A stretch of DNA of 64,000 nt from NCBI GenBank assembly GCA_900095095.1, contig FMBT01000323.1:186001-250000 (forward strand). Reading direction: 5' to 3'. Of this stretch, positions 12,571-21,705 are shown in pieces. The position numbers and the translations under genes are program-made. Below the pieces are notes generated by a model. It did not search any database and was not told the DNA's origin. It worked only from the letters and a program-made list of their open reading frames with translations. Numbering within the stretch: position 1 is the first letter of the stretch; every line of letters begins with the position of its first letter. This stretch comes from Fragilariopsis cylindrus CCMP1102 (taxonomy: Eukaryota; Bacillariophyta; Bacillariophyceae; Bacillariales; Bacillariaceae).

Positions 12571-12744
12571 GCGCTATCGTGAGGAATTATTACACTAAAG
12601 CGCGTGAACCCTTAAAATCTTTGCTTATTTTTATTTTTCTGGTGAAGAAATTCCGCATTTTGTGGGTAGATTTTAAGGGTTTAACACGCTTTTATCGTTT
12701 TAATTTTCAGACGATAGCGCGTGCGAATCAAGGAGGAAGTACAA
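12539..12744. mobile_element. Foldback (MITE-like) element
   Basis: The outer arms are 12539-12581 and 12711-12744; they match as inverted copies over about 32 bases (tgattcgcacgcgctatcg), apart from a 9-10 base insertion in the left arm. The inner arms are 12598-12620 and 12669-12692, inverted copies over about 23 bases with few mismatches (acccttaaaatct core). No coding capacity is visible. The left end abuts the recognisable part of the symporter gene. Confidence 0.7.
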
Positions 12745-13026
12745 GCCATTATTAATAAACCAGCTGACTTGTGATCTTTGTTACTCATTAATATATTACG
12801 TTCCCATTGTTGGTTAATCCATTAGAGTTCCTATGCCATTATTCGACTCAATCGATTCATTTAATGCGCGTGAAAAAGAGAGAAAAAAGGCGAAATACCG
12901 CGCGCAGCAAGAAAATCAAATTTGCCGGAAGCAAAATCAACAATAAGACCCGTTATTCGTGCGAACATCAGTGTACTTTTTCATGTACTTATGACTAAAA
13001 AAAAAGTACATCGATCGAAATGCCAG

Positions 13027-13083
13027 GTACATCAAATAACCTACCCAAATATGGGCCTATTTTGAGGAGGTTATTTGATGTAC
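13027..13083. repeat. Perfect 16-bp inverted repeat (hairpin)
   Basis: gtacatcaaataacct at 13027-13042 is the exact reverse complement of 13068-13083, separated by 25 bases. The motif ggttatttgatgt also occurs in the two long dispersed repeats at 15220 and 43964. It lies 50 bases upstream of the F-box gene start codon. Confidence 0.85.
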
Positions 13084-13133
13084 TTTTTTTTCTCTCGAGA
13101 AAACACATACAATAACGACAACAACAACGAACG

Positions 13134-14285
13134 ATGTCGGGACAACGAAAACGTCATAGAAGCAATAATGTACTACCGTTGACGACGACAATGATGATGG
13201 ACGTAATATCTAATGCAGCATCGAAGAATACGATATTGACAACAGCAGCAACATCATCCTCGTCGAAATGGAAACTCACACCGCTATCGATTTTAATTCG
13301 AATGATGGCATATATGGACAACGGTACGCTCATGATCATGTGCCTCGTGTGTAAACAAGTCAAAGACCTTATTTGGCACGGAACCGGAATGGAAAATAAA
13401 CTGGTGCGTATCTTTGAATGTTCTCCGTCGTCGGAAACGAAGATCCAGAACAGTTCTCTAGCTGCCGCACGTCGATTTGCCATCAACATGGATCGGTATT
13501 GTCAAGATGGTACGAAACATAGAATCCTGCAAGGATATCAACAGTTGAAAGTATACAATGTTGGAAGACTTCATGTTGGCAGCGCAATGATGATGGGTAC
13601 GGGAGAAGCGCGAGAACTGACTCAAAATGTTCGTTTGAACGGAATTATCACATTAAATATTATTCCATCGTCGTTACCCAGAAATACTATTTATGAACAT
13701 GAAGAAGCTTGGGACCTCATATATGTGCTTTCGTGTATCGTACCAAATTTACGACACTTGAATCTCTCAACGGCGCTGATAACCACGGATATTCTTGAAA
13801 ACTTTTCAGTGCGATGTCCTCTTCTTGAAACAATCAAGTGGAATGACAATACTAACTATAGTTTCGTAGCGAATGGAAACCATCTAAGATTAATGAATAC
13901 TCTGAGAGAATTGCATTTGGATAATTACAACCTTTGGTTTAATCAATACATCAACGAAGATGCCAATATCACCGATGATAACAACGATGACGATCCGAAT
14001 AATAATTTTGATATAACTGAACTGGAAGCAATGTCGGACATGCATAACCATCCCAATATATTCCTATTTCACAAATTACGGAACCAACCCTTAGAAGTGG
14101 TATCGATTCGAAATGTGCAACACGGGAGGGGGTTTTCTGATAATGTAATGGAAATTCCACAAAACGTATTATTAAAATTTGTTCGGAATGCACCCGTGAC
14201 CTTGAAAAGGTTTCGAAGTAACCTTTCTACAGCCAACATGCAAGTATTACAATCGGAACGACCTAGAATTGAATTTATGAATTAG
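13134..14285 (+). CDS. F-box-like leucine-rich repeat protein
   Basis: A single uninterrupted 383-codon frame beginning at ATG 13134. Residues about 45-80 (LTPLSILIRMMAYMDNGTLM and the following CLVCKQVKDLIW) look like an F-box: a Pro-Leu start, a hydrophobic helix and the 'LVCK..' segment seen in substrate adaptors of SCF ubiquitin ligases. The second half has Leu-rich units (VPNLRHLNLS, CPLLETIKWN, NTLRELHLDN) spaced about 25 residues apart, typical of diverged LRRs, with an acidic Asp/Asn insert at about 275-295. No signal peptide or membrane segment is present. Diatom genomes carry many F-box/LRR proteins of this kind; the target of this one is unknown. The frame is intact, unlike many neighbouring genes. 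Confidence 0.65.
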   Translation: MSGQRKRHRSNNVLPLTTTMMMDVISNAASKNTILTTAATSSSSKWKLTPLSILIRMMAYMDNGTLMIMCLVCKQVKDLIWHGTGMENKLVRIFECSPSSETKIQNSSLAAARRFAINMDRYCQDGTKHRILQGYQQLKVYNVGRLHVGSAMMMGTGEARELTQNVRLNGIITLNIIPSSLPRNTIYEHEEAWDLIYVLSCIVPNLRHLNLSTALITTDILENFSVRCPLLETIKWNDNTNYSFVANGNHLRLMNTLRELHLDNYNLWFNQYINEDANITDDNNDDDPNNNFDITELEAMSDMHNHPNIFLFHKLRNQPLEVVSIRNVQHGRGFSDNVMEIPQNVLLKFVRNAPVTLKRFRSNLSTANMQVLQSERPRIEFMN

Positions 14286-14540
14286 TAGGTATTCAAATAA
14301 CAAATCTGCAGCCATCATGATGGTTCTATCTACTGTCTTCATTTTATTTACTTGTTACATATTCTGTATTATATACTATTAATTATTTAATACAAACCAT
14401 ACGCCGATCTGCATAATCATTTACTACGACAACAATTATACACTATTTCGAAAAACAAAAATGCACTGATTGATAAAACACAATCACTTCACCTTATCAC
14501 CAAACACGCAAATATTTAATTTGCGTTACTCTCTTTCTCT

Positions 14541-15391
14541 GATCACGAATGAACAACAAAATATCTCATATAAAGGGGATGCAGAGGACAACACCAGATA
14601 TGTTGGATGCACTAACATCCACATAGAGTAATATAACATTGTGTTTGGCTCCTACAAATTTTCTGCTTCTGTGGTTGCAGAATGAAACTCATTTCACTGT
14701 TGTGGAAGGCACAAAAACAACAAGATGATTTTTGACCAGAAATAAATGAACACAAAATATCTCATTTGAAAGGGTTGCAGAGGACACCACCAGATGAGTC
14801 AGGTGCACTAACATCCACATACAGTAATAAAACATTGTCACAAAAATAGCAAGATTTTCGATCAGAAATAAATGAACACAAAATATCTCATTTGAAAGGG
14901 TTGCAGAGGACAACACTAGATAGGTCAGACGTACTAGCATCCATTATATCTATACTTACAAGTTCCACATAATGCTTAGGTTTCAATTGAGGTTATGAAG
15001 ATGTAGGGCCGCGTGCCACATTCACCAAAAATGGACCATTTAGGCCCCAAAACAGGGTTTTCCACTTTAGCGGGCACTTAAGCTGGATAATCAACACAAA
15101 ACACGAAGAGTTAGTTTCCTTTGGTATCTATGGTGCACCCCATCCACATATTTTGTGATGATTCAGCTTTTTGAGAGTACTGTATGTCCACAAAACACTG
15201 CAAATGGGCCATTTTAGGGGGTTATTTGATGTGTGCTGTGTGTGAGGCTGCATTATGAGATACCTTTAGGCTTAGGAGACTAAGGAATATGACAGTTTTA
15301 GGTGTACTGTATGTACTTGCTGCTAAAGTTGTTATTATATAGTAGACTAACAATTACTAGTAAAAATTGGGCATGATTTAGTTCTTTATAT
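14541..15391. repeat. Dispersed repeat family, copy A (about 0.85 kb)
   Basis: Shares long collinear similarity with 43242-44181 in the same orientation, including aggccccaaaacagggtttt, tggtgcaccccat, gtactgtatgtccacaaa, ggttatttgatgtgtgctgt and gggcatgatttagtt. The first 400 bases hold tandem units beginning at 14541, 14734 and 14860, with the core tctcatttgaaagggttgca. The third step is shorter (126 bp) because one unit has lost about 65 bases. No open reading frame of note, no clear terminal repeats, and no known element family recognised. Confidence 0.85.
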
Positions 15392-15555
15392 TGGCAAGTT
15401 TGGGAATGATTTAAAGATTTTTAAGATTTAAAATTCAAAGAAGCGACAAAAAAAATCACAACAACACAACAAGAACAACAAAAGCAGCAGGAGAGTCGTA
15501 GATCGAGGGGACAAGCCAACAGCAGTTAAGAACTTATACCATTCTGATTCTGATT

Positions 15556-16384
15556 ATGAAGAAAATTGCATTAGTAGACGAGCCAGATCGAGGAGGTTAT
15601 TCACCACCAATAATATCAAGACGATCAGCCTTAAGGCGTAAAAATTTGATACTATTCGTATTTATTTTTTATTTTTCAATACTTGGATGTTTTATCATTG
15701 AAAAAAAATATTCATTCCGATCATTCATTATTAATGGTGGTAGTAGTAGTGCTGGTGAATTTGGTGGTAATAACAACAATCGCATTGAAACTACTACAAC
15801 TAAAATCAAAGCAAACGTAACAACAACGACGTTGGTGTTCGGCGGCGTGGATGAGGAAATCAATAAAGTTGCTGTAGTACTACCGAGCAGTACCAATACA
15901 GCGTCTGCTGCTACTGCATCGTCATCAACATCACTGAATAGTAATGATATTAAACAACAACAAATTGAAAATTATCGTCGAGGGAAAGGATTAATGTTAA
16001 ATATGCATCCAGTTCATCATGCAGGTATGTTGTGAAACGTGTACGTGTACATATGTACACTGTACTGTACTGTACTGTGCTTTGACTTAAATCATCCAGC
16101 CATGTCACCAATCACATACCACGTGCCTTCCTTCGTCTTATCCCTCCCACTCGATCGATGCCTAGTCATATGTCTTGTTATGTCGTGATACTGTACTTCT
16201 CTTTGTGGTTGTTGTTAATGTTGTATTTGTATGTCTTTCTGTTTGTCTTCCTTCTATTTTTGTTATTGATTTTTTTTGTGCGAGACTTCTCTTCTGCATG
16301 TCGGTGTATGTGTATGTGTCTGTCTGTCTGTCTTTTTTCTGTGTGCCTCTCTTCTCTATGCGGTCCTCTCTCGCTCTCTCTTTA

Positions 16385-16421
<37 letters not shown>

Positions 16422-17581
16422 TATACTCATTTTTCCGCGATTCTATTCAAACGTTTCTCCTCTGCTGCCTCTTCTTCTTTTTCTCCGATACAATACAATA
16501 CGATGCAATATTCTATACACTGTTTCACTGTATACCAGGTACAACATTTTGTGGTACAATAGGAAGGAATGGTATCAATGGTGACATATCACCAAATTTT
16601 GCTTGTTTGCATGATACAGAAAAGAGAATACCTGGATATGAGGAACAGAAATATTTATTTGGTATAAAGCCACCATGGACCTATAATGAAATGAATATAT
16701 ATCTAGAACAAGCACGACAATATTTTCATATGATATCATGGGAATTTAATTCTATTGATGATATTGATACAATAGTACGACCATTGAAAGAAACAAATTG
16801 GGAACATCCAAAATTATTATCCATTGTTGTCACACGTGATCCACTATCAAGACTATTGGCTGGTAGTGCCATGACAAAACGTAAATATACTGGTTATAAT
16901 ACAGGTAATATGTTACATGAACGTTGGTGGGATTATATTGCAAAAGATTATAATAAGAATACTGATAATTTTTTCCTGAGAATGATTGGTAATTATCCAA
17001 GAACAATCAACAACGAAAACGAACACGAAAACAGTAATAATAATAAAACAAGGAATAGGAATAGGAATAGGAATAGGAATAGAAAATTATCAAAAACAGA
17101 TAGAATAGGTAGATTAACAAAAAAAGATCTAATAATTATAGAAAAAGAAATGGCAATTAAAAAACAAAATGAAATTTTGTATCGAAATCTGTAAAAGATA
17201 TGTTACAATTGTATCCATCTTATATAACAAAATCTGATTATGATTTTGCGGTACAACAGTTAAATCGATACACTATTATACTAGATATTCATGTTTAAAT
17301 GATGGTATAATAGAATTATCAGAATTACTTGGATTAAATACAACCATATTATATCTAACTTACTAAAAAACAACAAATCATGGTACTACTTATAGTACTA
17401 CTAATAGTGATACTGATAGTAATACTAATAGTACTACAACTAATACCAGAAATAAGGGGAAACATTTAACACACGGCAAAGAATTGGATATGATGATGTA
17501 TATCAATATTTAGTAGAAAAAAATTACTGGGATATCAAATTATATGAATATTCTAAAAATATTAGTCTTGTACGATGTTAG
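15556..17581 (+). CDS. Type II membrane sulfotransferase-like protein
   Basis: A Golgi-type sulfotransferase candidate that would transfer sulfate from PAPS to a glycan or similar acceptor. A short cytoplasmic start is followed by a membrane anchor (NLILFVFIFYFSILGCF, residues about 34-50) and a Ser/Thr/Asn-rich stem. The candidate 5'-phosphosulfate loop HPVHHAGTTFCGTIGRNG is formed across intron 16025-16538, and the 3'-phosphate site is VVTRDPLSRLLAGS (about 16825-16865). The intron contains a (CA)n run. The C-terminal part carries an Asn-Arg repeat encoded by an ATAGGA hexanucleotide run at 17053-17084. Beyond 17188 the frame changes several times (near 17188, 17288 and 17487, each like a missing base; one stop near 17363 is unexplained), yet clear pieces remain (SVKDMLQLYPSYIT, CLNDGIIELSELLGLNT, DDVYQYLVEKNYWDIKLYEY). 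The final TAG is at about 17579-17581. Confidence 0.65.
16386..16420. repeat. (CA)n microsatellite in the sulfotransferase intron
   Basis: An uninterrupted CA dinucleotide run of about 35 bases inside the 16025-16538 intron. Confidence 0.9.
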
Positions 17582-18145
17582 TTACATAATATACAAACTC
17601 CCGCAGGCAGCCAGGCAGCCAGGCACGAGAGTGGACGATGACGATTCATTCTGTTGCGAGAAAGAGAGGAGAATTACGCCAGCAGCAACAACAACAGAGT
17701 AGGGTGGGATTAGAACATAGTGGTGGTTGATCAACCCCCTAGTTACTGCATTCGACAGGCTATAATCGCGACGTCGATCGGCCACCGGAGATTAATAAGT
17801 GCTTCATCGTTAAATTTCGTTGGTGTACAGTACGTAGATTTCTTTGCAGTGTCTGTTAACGTTCACTTTACGTCATGATTGAAAACAAATAACAAACGCC
17901 CAATATAACAAAGTCTCCTAGCTACTGTAAGTCATGATAAAAAGGAAATTTTATTCCCGCCCTTAATGAGATAAGGTATTGTATATTTATATTCTATTTA
18001 ATTATTTTTATTTATTTCTCTATTTAGCATCACGATATAGTTTTAGCAGAACTAGCTCTACCACCTAATTCCTAATTTTGTGTTTTCTAGAATAGTTTCA
18101 TCACTGTAGAGCAGAGAAGAATTTTTTTCCCTCCCTACTACTAGT
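17582..18145. other. Intergenic region between convergent genes
   Basis: No gene supported. Short frames on the minus strand at 17582-17785 are not conserved and start in a GGCAGCCA simple repeat (17605-17625). Confidence 0.45.
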
Positions 18146-20261
18146 CTACCAACCAAAATTGTATGGTTTGTCATAAAACCGTTCCTGGAGATCTTGAATT
18201 TTACACCAATTCCGATCTTCGGGGAATTTACTTTCCCAATCCTTGCATTCACAAAAGGTTTTGAAATGGGCCGAGGCCCAGGCTTGTAACGGCCGTGCAT
18301 TATTGACGGCACAATCTTACCCGGATACTACCACCATCACTATTGCGAGCGTAGACGACGACGACGACGACGAACCTGCTACGTCGCCATCGTCATTATC
18401 ATTACTATTATCATCAGTCTCGCGTGTCACATGGGCGGCCGTATCGGGTTGACACGCATTTATGTCACTGTCGATGGGGGCGATCCGTTCGGCGGTTAAG
18501 CGTTGCAATTCGTGCAATTGTCGGGTATGGATCCGAATCGGATCTTTCATGACCCGCCAATGATTCGTCCCTTCGCGAGAATCATCCATCCGATTCCCAT
18601 AGCACGGTGGGATGGTTTGAGAGCCCGAATAACGAAAATAATATTCCGTTCTGACCCCGACCAACGGCCAATAATTGAACCAGGCCAATTCCTCCCTTGA
18701 AATAATTGACGGTATTGCTGATGTAGTTCTTCCGTATGATTCCCCCCGTGATACTTGTGTCGCATCGCATGATATAATTCTTCATCGGTGTTCATTTGTT
18801 GGGATTGTTCGAATATCCATGCCTCCCAATTTTTATCTTCCGCTTGTTCAAAATTACTCTCATCCATCCGGATTTTGACAGTGGTGTGATTCGGATTGTT
18901 TCTGTGTTGATCGTTATATAGAATAACGTCATGGACCGTTTGTAAGAAATTGGTATCCTTTCGTTGGGACTTCCTACTAGAGTGTTGGTTGGTTTCTTTC
19001 TATTTCTTCTTCCTCTTCTTCTTGCTCAGGTTCCTTATCATAGTACGAAGATTCCGTCGTGTCGTTTCTTCTTCTTCTTTTTGTTTCTCGTTAATGGGAA
19101 ACAACCCGGATAGTTATTCTGGACCACGGGTTCTAATCCACAGGCTTTCCGGACATCGTATTCTTTTCGTCGCCATTGACAGATCACCTTATCAAGGAAG
19201 GTATACGGTGCGACATCCTCAAAGGCTTGGGCAAAGATCGACACGGTCGCTACTTCATTGTGCGGAACATTGGCGGGGACTTCCCACGGTGAAATGAGTG
19301 CTGCTGCTGCGACCGCCGCTGTTTCACCAGCCGTGGTGTTAATGGAATAAAAATGATGCAATTGGATTTCAGCATCGTACCGTTGTCCATCTTGTGTATG
19401 TTCTGACGGAACGTGGACATCGGTATGAGATAAATACCACCAATGACTAAATCCTTTACTAAAATCAATCCGACCAAACCGACTCACATTCTCTTCTTCT
19501 TCGCCACCACGATCTCGTGTACAAGCCAACCGTAGTCCCGGATCTTGATCGTTGGGATATAAATCAGCTTCATTTTGAAATTGATGCGGTACTTCTTCTT
19601 CGGTCACATACTCTGTGTACGTACTAATGGGTTGCGCAATCCTTAAACTATGCCGTTCGATCGTAAAGGAATCGGTATCAATTAATTGTTCCATAGTACA
19701 AGACGCATCTTCATATTTCATCCAATGGGCATCAATACATTCATTAATTAATGGATCGGTGGGTTCTTCCCAATAATTCATCGGTGGTTCCTTCCCGACT
19801 ACCCGTTGTAAATTAATTGGTGATTGATGATGCCGATTCTCATTGCATTGTGCTTCGGGATCTATTTCTGCAGTATCGGGACACCAGAGACAATAATTTT
19901 GAGTAATATCCCAATCTCGACCCGTTTCCCATTTATCAACATACGCGACACATGATTCCAACGACGACTCTTCGTCACATTTAATCTTGTTCCATTCGTC
20001 GGGTGCATAATCCGTGTACCCATCCTCCCGTTCGCGTGTAACATCATAATTGAATCGATCGTGATAATACGCGGGTGCTCTTGTTGTTTTTGTTGCTGTT
20101 GTTTCCGTTCCAGTTTCCTCGCTATCATCACCGTTGGTTGTTGTTGTTACAAACGATGTTTGCTGTGCGCCGACTGAGTTGATTTGACATTGAAGGAGGA
20201 GGAGGAGGAGGAGGGGGAGGAGAAAAAGGAAGAAGGTTGCTGGTACGAGAACGATCCTCAT
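18146..20261 (-). CDS. Secreted alpha-carbonic-anhydrase-like protein with lost zinc ligands
   Basis: The start at 20261 gives a strong signal peptide (a Leu-rich core, residues about 8-24). Alpha-CA landmarks follow: HHQSPINLQR near 19820, SHWWYLSHTDVHVPSEHTQDG near 19440-19390, YDAEIQLHHFYSI near 19380-19340, and YSGSQTIPPC near 18610. Of the three zinc His of active enzymes (H-x-H and H in AELHLVHW), only the first seems present; Trp and Gln stand in the other two. Cys-rich segments at both ends (NYCLWC; CAVNNARPLQAW and FCECKDW near 18320-18230) suggest disulfides. The 407-codon N-terminal frame (20261-19038) is open. Afterwards the frame shifts several times (near 19050, 18965, 18690 and 18340), most like single missing bases. 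The stop is TAG at 18146. It is probably an extracellular or vesicular carbonic-anhydrase-related protein, not a proven enzyme. Confidence 0.75.
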
Positions 20262-20847
20262 GATTTTGATTTGAATCCTCGTTTACCTCTTCTTGCTTCT
20301 AGCTAGAGTAGTTGTTCTTATCAGTCTTCCTTCTTGTTGTCCGTTGTTGTCGTCGTTGTGGCTTTATGGTGGATGTGAGATGTAAAAATTGTTTTTGTTT
20401 TTTATTTTCTTCACATCATTGAGCGCTGGCACAGGGGGGCGCAAGAAGAAAAATAATACACGACCAATTTTATTATAATATTATTTTTGTGTGTGCCAAA
20501 TAACTGTCTCCATAGTGCGCTTCCGTTTCTAGAAATTTCTCGTGATTGTAGGTTCCCTCACGCGCGCGCACCTCTGAAATCAATCATCAGCTTTTGAATC
20601 ACGGTCTGTTGGAGGACGTACAACAAAAAAGTGTTTACAATTTCGTTTCCGCTATAGTACATAGTACTCGTAACGTTACTAGGTCCTAGTAGTAAGAAGA
20701 AGAAGAAAGAAACGACATATAATTTTGCAGCAATAGACTCTACTAGTTCATTCTCTTGGACTGCTGCTTGTCTGTTACTTTTATTTCCAGTTCATTTCAA
20801 GTCGAACCCAAGTCAAGTCATACTAGCGACAGTATCATCATAATTGA
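20262..20847. other. Divergent intergenic region (shared promoter candidate)
   Basis: The carbonic-anhydrase-like gene and the lipoyl-domain gene start back to back here, so this 586-bp spacer should contain both promoters. It contains a GAA-type purine run (20696-20712) and a CG-rich patch (cacgcgcgcgcacc, 20560-20573). No specific factor site is claimed. Confidence 0.4.
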
Positions 20848-21705
20848 ATGATGCTGCAATTATTGTCATCACCATTATTGACGTCATCGATGTCGTCATC
20901 GTTGTCGTCTTTATCAATAATGAGTAGTAACATCATCAGGACAAGGCGGCGGTCGACATTATTTACCAGTAATAGATTGATGACGACGGTGGTTATTAAG
21001 AACCATCATCATTATCGCCAGCAGCAGCAGCAGCTGAGATTATTGTCGACAACGATGATGACGACGACGAGGATGACGACCGCATTTTACTCTTCTCATC
21101 ATCTTGACTACAGCAAGAATGACGTTTTTTGTAATGGTGGTGGTGGTGCTGCTACTGCTGCCTCTGTTGGAAGCAGTAGTAGTAGTAGTAGGAAACGATT
21201 GATGAGTAGTAGTAGTAGTGCGACGAATGATAAAGAGGAGGAAAATTCTGGTGAACAACAAGAACAAGGATCTGAAACCGGGAATACTATTACGGGTTCA
21301 ATTTCTTTTGCTACCGCAACAGAGGAAGAATATTTGTCTTCGTCATCGTCATCATCCAAAAATGTTGACAATATTGATTATTCATTATATACAGAACCAA
21401 TTATAATTGAAATGCCACAATTAGATGATGTTAGTGATGACAAGACCAATTGTTATATCGAAGAATGGTATAAATCGGAAGGTGATATAATACAATCCCA
21501 AGATGTTATATGTGATATCTCTACACCAGATTTTAGTTTTGGTATGCAAATTGATGATGAGGATGAGATTGGTATATTAAAACACATACATATCAAAGAA
21601 AATATAAAAGTAGCAGACTTCACACCAATATGTACAATATATTATAAAAAGAAAAAGAAATTGATACAAGAAGAAGAAGAAAAATCAAACAAAGAGACTG
21701 AATAA
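20848..21705 (+). CDS. Probable organelle-targeted lipoyl/biotinyl-like domain protein lacking the attachment lysine
   Basis: A 285-codon intact frame. Residues 1-75 are rich in Ser, Thr, Arg and Met without acidic residues, as in mitochondrial presequences. A Ser-rich linker encoded by AGT/TCG repeats follows, and a C-terminal lipoyl-like hammerhead at about 190-270: IIIEMPQLDD, YIEEWYKSEGDIIQSQDVICDIST, EIGILKHIHIKENIKVADFTPICTIYY. In dihydrolipoyl acyltransferase domains the loop reads E-T-D-K-A with the lipoylated Lys; here it reads I-S-T-P-D-F-S, so no attachment Lys is present. The protein ends in a Lys/Glu-rich tail. It has no catalytic acyltransferase domain, so it might bind or mimic a 2-oxoacid dehydrogenase component. 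The function is unknown. Confidence 0.6.
   Translation: MMLQLLSSPLLTSSMSSSLSSLSIMSSNIIRTRRRSTLFTSNRLMTTVVIKNHHHYRQQQQQLRLLSTTMMTTTRMTTAFYSSHHLDYSKNDVFCNGGGGAATAASVGSSSSSSRKRLMSSSSSATNDKEEENSGEQQEQGSETGNTITGSISFATATEEEYLSSSSSSSKNVDNIDYSLYTEPIIIEMPQLDDVSDDKTNCYIEEWYKSEGDIIQSQDVICDISTPDFSFGMQIDDEDEIGILKHIHIKENIKVADFTPICTIYYKKKKKLIQEEEEKSNKETE

Noticed and set aside
16158-16562. Long frames inside the sulfotransferase intron with His-Thr repeats
   Set aside because: They are translations of the (CA)n run and pyrimidine tract of an intron whose splice sites restore the conserved frame.
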